Source: an uncultured Prevotellaceae bacterium (lineage in GTDB: Bacteria; Bacteroidota; Bacteroidia; Bacteroidales; Bacteroidaceae). Taken from it: DNA of 57,474 nt. The stretch lies in NCBI GenBank assembly GCA_902800245.1, contig CADCDY010000001.1:1-57474 (forward strand), given 5' to 3'. The position numbers and the translations under genes are program-made. This document shows, one piece after another, positions 41,143 through 49,740 of the stretch. The first letter of the stretch is position 1, and the number at the start of each line of letters is the position of its first letter. A model generated the notes under the pieces. That model searched no databases and was not told the DNA's origin. It saw only the letters and a program-made list of their open reading frames with translations.

Positions 41143-41840
41143 TCTGCTTGATTGATAAGTTCATTTATTTCTTGACCGATGCCTCTGCGTTTGGCGTAGC
41201 GCATCAGTCTTTGGGTGTTAATAGTATAAAGTTCAAAGGCCATCTGGAACATATACTGGCTTTCAGCTCCCTGCAAGTAGTCGAAGTCTGCATCCTTCTG
41301 TGTATCTACCAAAAGCTTCTCCAATGTTGGTACCCGAATACCCTCAATCTCCATCAGAGGTGACTCTGTAACCAGTGGTTTCACGATAATACAAGGTTCC
41401 CGAAGGTCGATGTAATCAGCTACGAAAGTTGCAGAAGGCTGTTTAAAGACATCCTTCTGCTGCTCTCTAAGTCGTGAGAATACCGAATCAACAGCATCTC
41501 TGTTGGTTTCTACATAGATGGCATTGTTGATGGAGAGGTGGTGCTGGATGGAAGAGATAATACTGCCGTCATAGACACAAAAGTCCGTGAATGGCAGTTC
41601 TGACTTCAATCTATAGTATATGCTCTTGACCTTTTCTGAAGGTGAGTATGAGAACATTTGCTTCTGAGGTAGGGCATATTCGCCCTGGCCAACACGTACC
41701 AGAATATTCTCTTTTGATAATGTACTGAGGTATTGTCTGGCTGTTGTCGGTTTCATGCCATAAATATTCATCAGAATCGTTGCATTGACGCTTCCGTGAT
41801 TCGTGACATAATCCAATATTTGAGTCCTACCGATGTTCAT
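41139..41840 (-). CDS. AbiEi-like antitoxin (orphan)
   Basis: 233 residues. The N-terminal winged-helix (ILDYVTNHGSVNATILMNIY, PTTARQYLSTLSKENILVRV, GQGEYAL) is followed by an alpha/beta domain (LPFTDFCVYDGSIISSIQHH, RVPTLEKLLVDTQKDADF), the pattern of AbiEi antitoxins of type IV AbiE systems. AbiEi represses its own promoter and neutralises AbiEii; here the coupled toxin gene is cut after about 40 codons, so the antitoxin is orphaned. An inverted repeat at the promoter is a likely binding site. Retention of an intact frame may be recent decay, or use as an anti-addiction factor. Confidence 0.75.
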   Translation of the reverse strand: MNIGRTQILDYVTNHGSVNATILMNIYGMKPTTARQYLSTLSKENILVRVGQGEYALPQKQMFSYSPSEKVKSIYYRLKSELPFTDFCVYDGSIISSIQHHLSINNAIYVETNRDAVDSVFSRLREQQKDVFKQPSATFVADYIDLREPCIIVKPLVTESPLMEIEGIRVPTLEKLLVDTQKDADFDYLQGAESQYMFQMAFELYTINTQRLMRYAKRRGIGQEINELINQAE

Positions 41841-41859
41841 ATTGCAGAGTTTTACGCTG

Positions 41860-41903
41860 CAAAGTTAATATAAATTCGGCAACAAACCAAATTTATTGCC
41901 GAA
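41860..41903 (-). promoter_or_regulatory. Promoter with inverted-repeat operator for the antitoxin gene
   Basis: On the minus strand, TTTG (complement of 41888-41891) lies 20 bases from TAACTTTG (complement of 41860-41867). TTCGGCAA (41875-41882) and TTGCCGAA (41896-41903) form a perfect eight-base inverted repeat spaced by 13 bases that covers the upstream box. AbiEi proteins are known to bind inverted repeats in their own promoters. Confidence 0.65.
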
Positions 41904-41953
41904 AATATATACTTTCCATGGTTGTTTTTCACTAAGTCAGTATACCTGTCACC

Positions 41954-42259
41954 TTATTTATAAATAATCTCTTTGCCAGACTTGGCAAGCATGCGGAGGA
42001 GGGTGACGAGGTCGCGGAACAGCTGTTCCTGGCGGGCGGGATCGTCATGGTAATAGCTGATGGTGTCACGACAGACGGCTATCAGCTGGGAGGTTCTTAA
42101 CTCGAATCCTTCGGGAAAAGAGAACTGGGAGGACGACCACCGACGGATAAGCGCCAGATGCTGAAGCTGACGCCAGAGGACATTCTCCCCATCGACGTAC
42201 CCCGAGAAAAGAAGCGGATAGGCTTTTAGTTGGAATTTTGCCCAAGAGAAACGCCTCAA
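41954..42259 (-). CDS. Small protein of a dispersed family, unknown function
   Basis: 101 residues from a TTG: RRFSWAKFQLKAYPLLFSGY near the start, then WSSSQFSFPEGFELRTSQLI, then AVCRDTISYYHDDPARQEQL. It is the longest of at least three related sequences in the window; the others (23337-23453, 39678-39728) keep only the C-terminal part. No signal peptide, no known family. It may be a degenerate mobile-element or defence-associated gene. Start uncertain; an inverted repeat lies just upstream. Confidence 0.45.
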   Translation of the reverse strand: MRRFSWAKFQLKAYPLLFSGYVDGENVLWRQLQHLALIRRWSSSQFSFPEGFELRTSQLIAVCRDTISYYHDDPARQEQLFRDLVTLLRMLAKSGKEIIYK

Positions 42260-42276
42260 TCAAAGTCCCCGAAAAA

Positions 42277-42316
42277 CCGTGAGTTAACCCAGATCATCAA
42301 TCGAGTTAACTCACGG
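42277..42316. repeat. Perfect 12-bp inverted repeat with GTTAAC cores
   Basis: CCGTGAGTTAAC (42277-42288) and GTTAACTCACGG (42305-42316) with a 16-base spacer. It lies between the small gene and the 3' end of the zinc-ribbon operon. It may be an operator, a recombination site or the end of that transcript; no T-run follows. The remainder of 42260-42443 shows no gene. Confidence 0.55.
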
Positions 42317-42443
42317 GAAAACGCCCTCCAAAATCACAAGATTCCACAAACTCTCGATAAACTGACTTCATCTTCAGAAATGATTAGAGAAAACGTAATC
42401 CTGCTACGAGGACTTTTCGCGGCTTTACTACAGAGATGCCATA

Positions 42444-44669
42444 TTAGAAGTTCAAATTTATATCGACGTATTGATTTACATATTCAGAATTTTTCTTGGC
42501 AGGTTGCCATTGTTTGGGAAGATGATTCATCACTTCTACCAAAGCACGAACCACATCTTTATTCTCAATGGGGATGCTCTTACTATCAACAATTGCTCTT
42601 CCTTCCTTTGTTATAATAAAATGCAGTTGAATTTCTCCAGATACAAACCCGTTTCGAGTGCTATACGAATACTGGTCTTTAAATAAAGATTTTATATCTT
42701 GATTTAATTGCTTGATTCCTGTTGGATAGTGAGCGGGTTCGTCAACTTCTGACTCAGTATAAATTGTTTGACCTGATACCGAAGAGCTGGAATCATGCAC
42801 ACCTATACAACTCTGGCAAGCTTTGTTACACATGTTGACTGCAAACAAAATGACCAATGCAGCAATAATAAAAGGAAGACATCCTTTCATTTTGCCTATT
42901 GTGTGCCAAATTGAGCTATTAACAAACTTACGCCATTTTTCGGAAAATGTTTTACCAGAGAAACGTTCGTCCAGTATCTGTTGTGCTTCTTGATTTCCTT
43001 TATCAGCGGCCTTCTGATAATACTTTTTAGCCTCATCGTAGAGCTCTGTCTCTTCATAACATTGCGCCTTCTTCATCATAGCCCCTACATGCCCGCTATT
43101 TGCTGCTTCAGAGAACAGTCTTTCAGCCTCAGATTTCCGTGCTGGCATGGAATTAGATTGCATGAGGTACAGACAACCCAATTCATATTTCGCCTCTAAA
43201 TTACCTGCATTCGAAGCCTTTGACAGCCAGTTAATGGCTTCTTCCCAATTGTTGAGCTTGTCTTTGTAGATCTTGCCAAGAGAGAACTGAGCTGGGACAT
43301 ATCCTTTTTTAGCAGCTTTCTTCAGCCACTCAGTAGCCTCTTTGTAATTGACACCAACACCTTTGCCTTCTAAATAGAATTGCCCTATCTGGTTTAACGC
43401 TATTGTGACAGCCTGTTCATCGGTGTTCTGCTCTGCCGCCTTCTTATACCAAGACAGTGCTTTTGCTGGGTCTGCTGCGACGCCATACTTTCCTTTATCG
43501 TAAATTGTAGCAAGGTCGTATTGGCTATCTAAGTAACCGCTTTCAGCAGCCTGAGTCAACAGATCAACACCTCGTGTAATATCCTTGGACAATCCCTGTC
43601 CTTCCAAAAGCATACTCCCAAGTAAATGTTTTGCCATAGCGACACCTGCATCGGCAACTTTTTCCATCCATTTTGCAGCTTCTTTATAATAGATCTGTAC
43701 TTTACTCTTGTCACTTATTTCACTTGCCCTTGCGTATTTCCTATAAACGTTGGCCAACTGGAACTGGCTGTTCAAATCTCCGTTTTGTGCCAGTTTCTTC
43801 AGCCAAGGCTCAGCCTTATCTAAGTTTATCTCATTCCCTCTCAGGTAGTGGTCTTTCAGCCATTCTTGAGCAGGTTTGACATCTTTCTCTGCGGCTTTCG
43901 TGAAATTTCTGATAGCCTGATCAATGTCATCGTCTTCGAAGCATAAGCCTAACACGTAGTAACTGACAGGAGTCTCTGCCAGTGCAAGATACTTTTTCGC
44001 GTTTTTATTATCGCCGCCCTTAAAGTAGCAAATGCCGACAGCCTCCTGAACTTCAGGCAACATGTCTGCAGGGCATATCATCTCGACGCGCTTGAATTCA
44101 TCTATGGCTTCATCCCATAAGTCATTATCCTTTAGTTTGTCAGCCTTTTCATAAAGGCAATTAACACAGAGATGCTGCTGATGGTCGTAATGCTGACTTG
44201 GAACAAGCTTACCACATTTGTTACATTTGCATGCATTTCTCTCATCTATCTCACCCCAGTCCTCAGTAAGCAACTTTTCTTCTTTTTTCCCAAGCGAAGC
44301 AGCGCCTTTCAGAAATTGCAAAACCGTTTCAGCTGTTTGCTGCTGTGCAGTAACGAGGGCTTGAGTCAACTTGTCGGGATCAGTACCGATGTGAATTGTA
44401 GTGGTATTGCCACTATTGATGTTAGTGGTACTGTTATCAGTTGTAGTATTGCCACTATTATTTCCATTGATCACACGATTGTCAGAGTTACTATTCAGCG
44501 TAGCCTGCACTCCCCGTGTAGCCCCTTCTTTTGTTGGGGTATCAGGAACGTGTTCCACAGGTTCTCCACATTTCTCACAAAAGAGTTTTGGACCAGCCTT
44601 AACTACTTTTCCTTCCATCTGATCATCAGATGTAGTCATTCCACAGTTTGAATTAGTACATTTATACAT
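42444..44669 (-). CDS. Zinc-ribbon/Sel1-repeat protein with membrane helix and TonB-like C-terminus
   Basis: 741 residues, last gene of the five-gene operon. A first zinc ribbon (MYKCTNSNCGM...FCEKCGEPV) is followed by a low-complexity Asn/Thr/Ser linker (NSDNRVINGNNSGNTTTDN). A second ribbon (CKCNKCGKLVPSQHYDHQQHLCVNC) follows, then about eleven Sel1/TPR-like repeats (about 165-575; AKHLLGSMLLEGQGLSKDIT, LNQIGQFYLEGKGVGVNY). One membrane helix (GCLPFIIAALVILFAV, about 595-615) leads to a C-terminal domain like TonB (GEIQLHFIITKEGRAIVDSK, ALVEVMNHLPKQWQPAKK, VNQYVDINLNF). Predicted topology puts the ribbons and repeats in the cytoplasm and the TonB-like part in the periplasm, so it could pass a signal across the inner membrane. 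Confidence 0.8.
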   Translation of the reverse strand: MYKCTNSNCGMTTSDDQMEGKVVKAGPKLFCEKCGEPVEHVPDTPTKEGATRGVQATLNSNSDNRVINGNNSGNTTTDNSTTNINSGNTTTIHIGTDPDKLTQALVTAQQQTAETVLQFLKGAASLGKKEEKLLTEDWGEIDERNACKCNKCGKLVPSQHYDHQQHLCVNCLYEKADKLKDNDLWDEAIDEFKRVEMICPADMLPEVQEAVGICYFKGGDNKNAKKYLALAETPVSYYVLGLCFEDDDIDQAIRNFTKAAEKDVKPAQEWLKDHYLRGNEINLDKAEPWLKKLAQNGDLNSQFQLANVYRKYARASEISDKSKVQIYYKEAAKWMEKVADAGVAMAKHLLGSMLLEGQGLSKDITRGVDLLTQAAESGYLDSQYDLATIYDKGKYGVAADPAKALSWYKKAAEQNTDEQAVTIALNQIGQFYLEGKGVGVNYKEATEWLKKAAKKGYVPAQFSLGKIYKDKLNNWEEAINWLSKASNAGNLEAKYELGCLYLMQSNSMPARKSEAERLFSEAANSGHVGAMMKKAQCYEETELYDEAKKYYQKAADKGNQEAQQILDERFSGKTFSEKWRKFVNSSIWHTIGKMKGCLPFIIAALVILFAVNMCNKACQSCIGVHDSSSSVSGQTIYTESEVDEPAHYPTGIKQLNQDIKSLFKDQYSYSTRNGFVSGEIQLHFIITKEGRAIVDSKSIPIENKDVVRALVEVMNHLPKQWQPAKKNSEYVNQYVDINLNF

Positions 44670-44680
44670 AGTTGTTAATA

Positions 44681-47600
44681 TTATATTTTTTTTACTATTT
44701 TCCCATTTTTATCAACATAAAGAATCTTTTTCTCTACAACAGGTAACCCTTTTGTAACAGTCACTCTTGTACTGACAGCCTCTACCCTAGCTAAGCCATT
44801 TGAAAAATCTTCGGCTTTTTGGTAATTGCAAGGAATTACGACTTTACCATTCTTGTCAATATATCCCCATTTGTCATCGAAGTCCTGTACTGCTGCCATA
44901 TCCTCATAGAAACGTTTGGCACTTTTCCATTTAAAAGGAATCGCAACATTGCCATTGGGGTCAATATACCCCCATTTATCTTTTTCTTTAATGAATGCCC
45001 AGTTGGTTCCTTTAGCTAACACGGGAGCCAAACCACAGTTAAAAGAATTCGCATTAGACCATTCGCAAGGAACTACATACTTGCCTTTTTTATCAATAAA
45101 TCCATATTTGCCAATAGAGTCTTTGACAAGAGCTAGACCATCGCAAAAGTTATAAGCACGACTCCATTGGCAACGTATAACATTACGACCGTTCTTTTCT
45201 ATATAGCCATATTTAGCAGAAAAATCCTGTACAAGAGCAAATCCATCTTTAAATGAGCCTGCGTATTTCCATTGACATGAAATAACAATTTTCATATTTT
45301 TATCAATATAACCATATTTGTTAGAGGAATCACGTACACGATACAAACTTTCGTTTGGTCCACTGACATCTTTCCATATGATTTTCCCGCTTTTGTCAAT
45401 AAAGAACCATTGTTTTGCGGTATCTTGAACAAGTGCCATACCTTGACTAAAGTTGTAAGCCATTTTCCATTTACAAGGGATGACTATATGCTTTGAAGAA
45501 TAATCAATATATCCATATTGACCCTCATTATTACTTACTCTCTCAAGTCCTTCGCTTAGAACTCCCACATTTTTCCATACAACATTGCCACTATTGTCAA
45601 TATAAGATTTGGTTTTATTTGAGTTGGTAACAAGTGCAAGTCCTTTGCTAAATCCTTCAGCTTTTTCCCATTGACAAGGAATAATAATATTACCGGTTTT
45701 ATCTATATAGCCATATTTGCCAGAAGAATTCTGGACAGGAGCTAAACCAACTCCATATATACGTGCTTCCCTGTCTGGTCGCATTACTATAAGAGAGTTT
45801 TGGATGATGCATGATAACCCACCACAAAAATCACCCGCAGACTGCCATTCACATGGAATTATTATATCTCCTGTTTTGTCTATAAATCCATACTTGCCAT
45901 AAATATCCTTGATTTTGGCCATACCATACTTAAAACTGTAAGCTTCATCCCATTGACAAGGAATGACACATGCACCGTTTATGTCAATAAAGCCATATTT
46001 ACCTGTGGAATCTTGAACGAGAGCTAAATCCTCTTTGAAATCATGAGCCTTTTTCCATTGACAAGGAATAGCAACATTCTTGCTCTCATCTAAATAGCCA
46101 TACATGCCTTGGGAGTCACAAACACGGATAAACCCACAAAAACTCAAAGGACCGACATCTTCCCATATGATATCCCCACTCTTGTTTATATAAGAATGAT
46201 TAAATCCTAAACCAACTATAACTCCTACTTTTGCTAAGCCGTTTCTGAAATCAGATGCATCATCCCATTTTGCAGGAATTGCTATTTGTCCACTTTTGTC
46301 AATAAATCCAAACTTTTTTGATGAATTCTGAATAGCAGCATACCCTTCACTGAAATCATGAGCCATTTCCCATTTGCAAGGAATGACACATGCACCGTTT
46401 ATGTCAATAAAGCCATATTTACCTGTGGAATCTTGAACGAGAGCTAAATCCTCTTTAAAATCATTAACCTTTTTCCATTGACAAGGAATAGCAACATTCT
46501 TGCTCTCATCTAAAAAACCATACATGCCTTGGGAGTCACAAACACGAATCACCCCATTACTTAAAGAACCGATATCTTTCCATATGGTGTCCCCACTCTT
46601 GTCTATGTAAGAATATCTAAGAGAACCTCTACATTCTACTTTAGCTAAGCCATTATTAAAATCATATGCCTTCCTCCATACGACAGGAATCATCATCTCA
46701 CCACTTTTGTCAATATAGCCCCAATTGCCTCTGGAATCTTGAACAGCGGCAAGTCCCTCACTGAAAATACGAGCCTTTTTCCACTGGAAAGGAATAACTA
46801 CTTTTCTGTCTTTGTCTATATAACCATACAAACTTTGGGAATCACGAACACATTCCAAATCCTCACTTAGAGAACTCACATCATCCCAAACCACAGTTCC
46901 GCTCTTGTCTATGTATTTCCACTCTCCTTTTGAATTCTTGACTTTTGACAATCCGCTGTTGAAAGAAGAGTCTGCACTCTCCCATTCACATGGAATCACA
47001 GTCATTCCATTCTTGTCTATATATCCGTATTTGCCTAAGATGTCTTGAACAGCGGCAAGTCCCTCATGAAAGTCGTGAGCTTCTTTCCATTGACATGGAA
47101 TAACCTCTTTATAATTTTCGTCGAGATAACCATATATGCCTTGTGAATTACACACTCGAATACGCCCATCACTTAACCAACCGACATCTTCCCATACAAC
47201 ATTCCCGCAAATATCGATTAATACATAATGCTCATCGGATTCTTCATCATATACTTCATCCTTGCTGACTCTGGCTATACCATTATAAAAATCAAAGGCA
47301 TCAGTCCATTCAAAGGGTATGACGGTCTCCCCATTCTTATTAATATATCCATACATGTTGTTGGAGTCTCTGACCAAAGTTAAGCCTTCGCAAAAATCGT
47401 TCGCATCATACCATTTACATGGAATGACAACATTTCTATCCTTATCTATATAGCCATACATACCTTGGGAATCACAGACTCGAATTAGACCCTCATAATT
47501 ATCCCCTATGTCTTGCCATACTATTTTACCACTCTTGTCTATGAAATTTTTTATATGTTTTTCGTAATCACTAACTATAGCTAATCCATCGCAAAAATCT

Positions 47601-49702
47601 TCAGCCGCGTCCCACTGGCAAGGAATGACAACATTTCTGTCTATGTCAATATAGCCATACTTGCCTACGGTGTCGCAAATGCGTATCAATCCATCACTTA
47701 TAGCACCGACATTCTCCCAAATGATTTCGCCGTTCTTGTCTATATACTTCCATTCTTCCTCGAAATCCTGAACTTTAGTCAATCCGTTTTTGAAAGCAAA
47801 AAAAACACTTTTCCATTCACAGGGAATCACGGTCTTCCCGTTCTTGTCAATAAATCCATATTTGCCAGAGAAATCAAGGACGGCTGCCAATCCTTCACAA
47901 AAATCATAAGCTTTCTTCCATTGACAAGGGATGAACAGATGCATTTTGTCGTCTATATATCCGTATTTCCCATTGGAATCACAAACGCGAGCCAACCCCT
48001 CCTTCATGGGACCAACATCTTCCCATACAGTCGCTCCTTTTTTGTCTATATAGTACCACTTGTCTGAGAAATCCTGAACCCTTGCCAAACCATCCTCAAA
48101 CTCGTCAGCATCTTTCCATTGACAGGGGATGACAATGTGGCCAGTCTTATCGATAAAGCCATACCTATCATTGACATCCTTGACGAAAGCCAAATTTTCA
48201 AAAAATGCATCAGCGTCTTTCCACTGGCATGGAATGACAATATCGCCGTCTTCGTTGGCATAGCCCCATCTGTCGTTGGCGTCCACTGTTTCTGTCAGTT
48301 CCAAATCCTCCAAGAAATCCTCAGCCTCGAAATTTCCTTTTTGACTGGATTTTCGTAACAACTCTATAGCCTTGACGCAGTTCTTGGTTACTCCCAACCC
48401 CTGATAGTAGCAGAGCGCATGATAATAGAGGTTGTCAGCATCGTCATCCCCTGCACTCTCAAAATGAATTAATGCCTGTTGATAGCTTCTTATGTTGAAA
48501 TAGCATTGGCCTAGGAAGCCATGCAGGCTTTTCTGACGTTCTTGTGGGCAAACCTTTTCATAACTCTGAAATGCACTTAAAGCCTCAGGGTAAAGTCCGT
48601 CTTCCAGAAGCTGACAGCCTTTGTCGTAGTTCGCAAGAACCTCTTTTTTCTCACAATCAGTACATATTGTAAGCCCTTGGCGGAACTGCGACAGTGGTAA
48701 CCACTTTTTACAGGAACTGCACTGTTCCTTTAAAATGTTTCCTTCTTTGTTGATAACATATCTCCGGTCATTTTCGTCTCCAACCTTAGCCTCATCACTA
48801 AAAAAAGCACACGCAAAATGCCATTGGAAGGGTAAAATGATATTACCGCATTTGTCAATATACCCCCATTTGCCGTCGGAATTCATAACGCGAGCCAGTC
48901 CTTCGGAAAACTTCCCTGCTTCTTGGTATTGGTAGTCAATAACTATCGTGCCATCAGGGCTCTTATACCCCCAAAGTCCGTTATCGCCTTTTTCGGCAGA
49001 TAAATCAATATTTTCGATTTCTTTCCTCGATTTATCATGCCCTTTTTGGGCTGCATCACGAAAGCAGTCTATGGCAGTCTTGATGTTCTTGGAAATACCA
49101 TAACCGTTAAAATAACAATTTCCCAAATAGTAAAGACTGTCTAAATTATCTCTGCTTGCAACGACGAAATATTTAAGTGCTTCTTTGTAGTACTTTAGCT
49201 CATAATAGCATTTACCAATAAGCGTCTTTACTTTTGACTGCTCCTCGTTAGGGCAGATATTGAGGTACTTAAGGAAACAGGTAGTGGCTTCATCGTATAG
49301 GCCAATGTTAAAGAAGCTTTGTCCGTCATCATAATCTTTACGGATTTGCTCTGCTTCACAGTTAGAACAAATGAGTTGTTTCTCATTGAAGAATGTAAAC
49401 GGCACCCATTGCTGGCAATGTTTGCAGAAACGCGCATCACTGCGTTTGCACTTACCAAATTGGGTTTCTACTTGGTCATCAGGCATCCCCCCATAATAGT
49501 TATTGGTGGTGATGCGATTGTCAGAATTGGAAATGAGAGTGGCCTGGGCACCCATCATGGTGCCTGCCACTTTTGGAGCGTCAGGTATATATACCACAGG
49601 ATCCCCACACTCTGCACAGTAGAACTTAGGACCAGCTTTAACTATATGACCTTCTGTCTGGTCATCTGGTATTGTTATGTTGCAATGATTACACTTATAC
49701 AT
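44681..49702 (-). CDS. Zinc-ribbon protein with about 35 WG repeats
   Basis: 1673 residues. N-terminal zinc ribbon (MYKCNHCNITIPDDQTEGHI...YCAECGDPV), a linker with NSDNRITTNNYYGGMPDDQV, a second ribbon (CKRSDARFCKHCQQWVPF...ICSNC), TPR-like helices, two WG repeats, a third ribbon (CSSCKKWLPLSQFRQGLTICTDC) and more TPR. Then about 33 further WG (KWG) repeats run to the end. The repeat core is GKYGFIDKNGxxVIPCxW followed by FxxGLAxVxDS; the Cys in IPCxW is unusually constant. Every third or fourth unit has IVWEDVG in place of VIPCQW, giving a higher-order period. WG repeats form binding surfaces; ligand unknown. No signal peptide, so cytoplasmic. An internal 420-base duplication is described separately. 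Confidence 0.82.
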   Translation of the reverse strand: MYKCNHCNITIPDDQTEGHIVKAGPKFYCAECGDPVVYIPDAPKVAGTMMGAQATLISNSDNRITTNNYYGGMPDDQVETQFGKCKRSDARFCKHCQQWVPFTFFNEKQLICSNCEAEQIRKDYDDGQSFFNIGLYDEATTCFLKYLNICPNEEQSKVKTLIGKCYYELKYYKEALKYFVVASRDNLDSLYYLGNCYFNGYGISKNIKTAIDCFRDAAQKGHDKSRKEIENIDLSAEKGDNGLWGYKSPDGTIVIDYQYQEAGKFSEGLARVMNSDGKWGYIDKCGNIILPFQWHFACAFFSDEAKVGDENDRRYVINKEGNILKEQCSSCKKWLPLSQFRQGLTICTDCEKKEVLANYDKGCQLLEDGLYPEALSAFQSYEKVCPQERQKSLHGFLGQCYFNIRSYQQALIHFESAGDDDADNLYYHALCYYQGLGVTKNCVKAIELLRKSSQKGNFEAEDFLEDLELTETVDANDRWGYANEDGDIVIPCQWKDADAFFENLAFVKDVNDRYGFIDKTGHIVIPCQWKDADEFEDGLARVQDFSDKWYYIDKKGATVWEDVGPMKEGLARVCDSNGKYGYIDDKMHLFIPCQWKKAYDFCEGLAAVLDFSGKYGFIDKNGKTVIPCEWKSVFFAFKNGLTKVQDFEEEWKYIDKNGEIIWENVGAISDGLIRICDTVGKYGYIDIDRNVVIPCQWDAAEDFCDGLAIVSDYEKHIKNFIDKSGKIVWQDIGDNYEGLIRVCDSQGMYGYIDKDRNVVIPCKWYDANDFCEGLTLVRDSNNMYGYINKNGETVIPFEWTDAFDFYNGIARVSKDEVYDEESDEHYVLIDICGNVVWEDVGWLSDGRIRVCNSQGIYGYLDENYKEVIPCQWKEAHDFHEGLAAVQDILGKYGYIDKNGMTVIPCEWESADSSFNSGLSKVKNSKGEWKYIDKSGTVVWDDVSSLSEDLECVRDSQSLYGYIDKDRKVVIPFQWKKARIFSEGLAAVQDSRGNWGYIDKSGEMMIPVVWRKAYDFNNGLAKVECRGSLRYSYIDKSGDTIWKDIGSLSNGVIRVCDSQGMYGFLDESKNVAIPCQWKKVNDFKEDLALVQDSTGKYGFIDINGACVIPCKWEMAHDFSEGYAAIQNSSKKFGFIDKSGQIAIPAKWDDASDFRNGLAKVGVIVGLGFNHSYINKSGDIIWEDVGPLSFCGFIRVCDSQGMYGYLDESKNVAIPCQWKKAHDFKEDLALVQDSTGKYGFIDINGACVIPCQWDEAYSFKYGMAKIKDIYGKYGFIDKTGDIIIPCEWQSAGDFCGGLSCIIQNSLIVMRPDREARIYGVGLAPVQNSSGKYGYIDKTGNIIIPCQWEKAEGFSKGLALVTNSNKTKSYIDNSGNVVWKNVGVLSEGLERVSNNEGQYGYIDYSSKHIVIPCKWKMAYNFSQGMALVQDTAKQWFFIDKSGKIIWKDVSGPNESLYRVRDSSNKYGYIDKNMKIVISCQWKYAGSFKDGFALVQDFSAKYGYIEKNGRNVIRCQWSRAYNFCDGLALVKDSIGKYGFIDKKGKYVVPCEWSNANSFNCGLAPVLAKGTNWAFIKEKDKWGYIDPNGNVAIPFKWKSAKRFYEDMAAVQDFDDKWGYIDKNGKVVIPCNYQKAEDFSNGLARVEAVSTRVTVTKGLPVVEKKILYVDKNGKIVKKI
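45961..46547 (-). repeat. 420-bp recent duplication inside the WG-repeat gene
   Basis: Bases 45961-46126 and 46381-46546 are the same at about 161 of 166 positions, exactly 420 bases (140 codons, four WG units) apart; the first 60 bases are identical. This shows in-frame expansion by homologous recombination. Confidence 0.85.
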
Positions 49703-49740
49703 ATTGCTAAGAAATTACACATCTATTAGTTTATGACTCT

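Noticed and set aside
42230-42616. 128-codon plus-strand frame
   Set aside because: Crosses the inverted repeat and runs antisense into the Sel1/TonB-like gene; no start context or homology seen.
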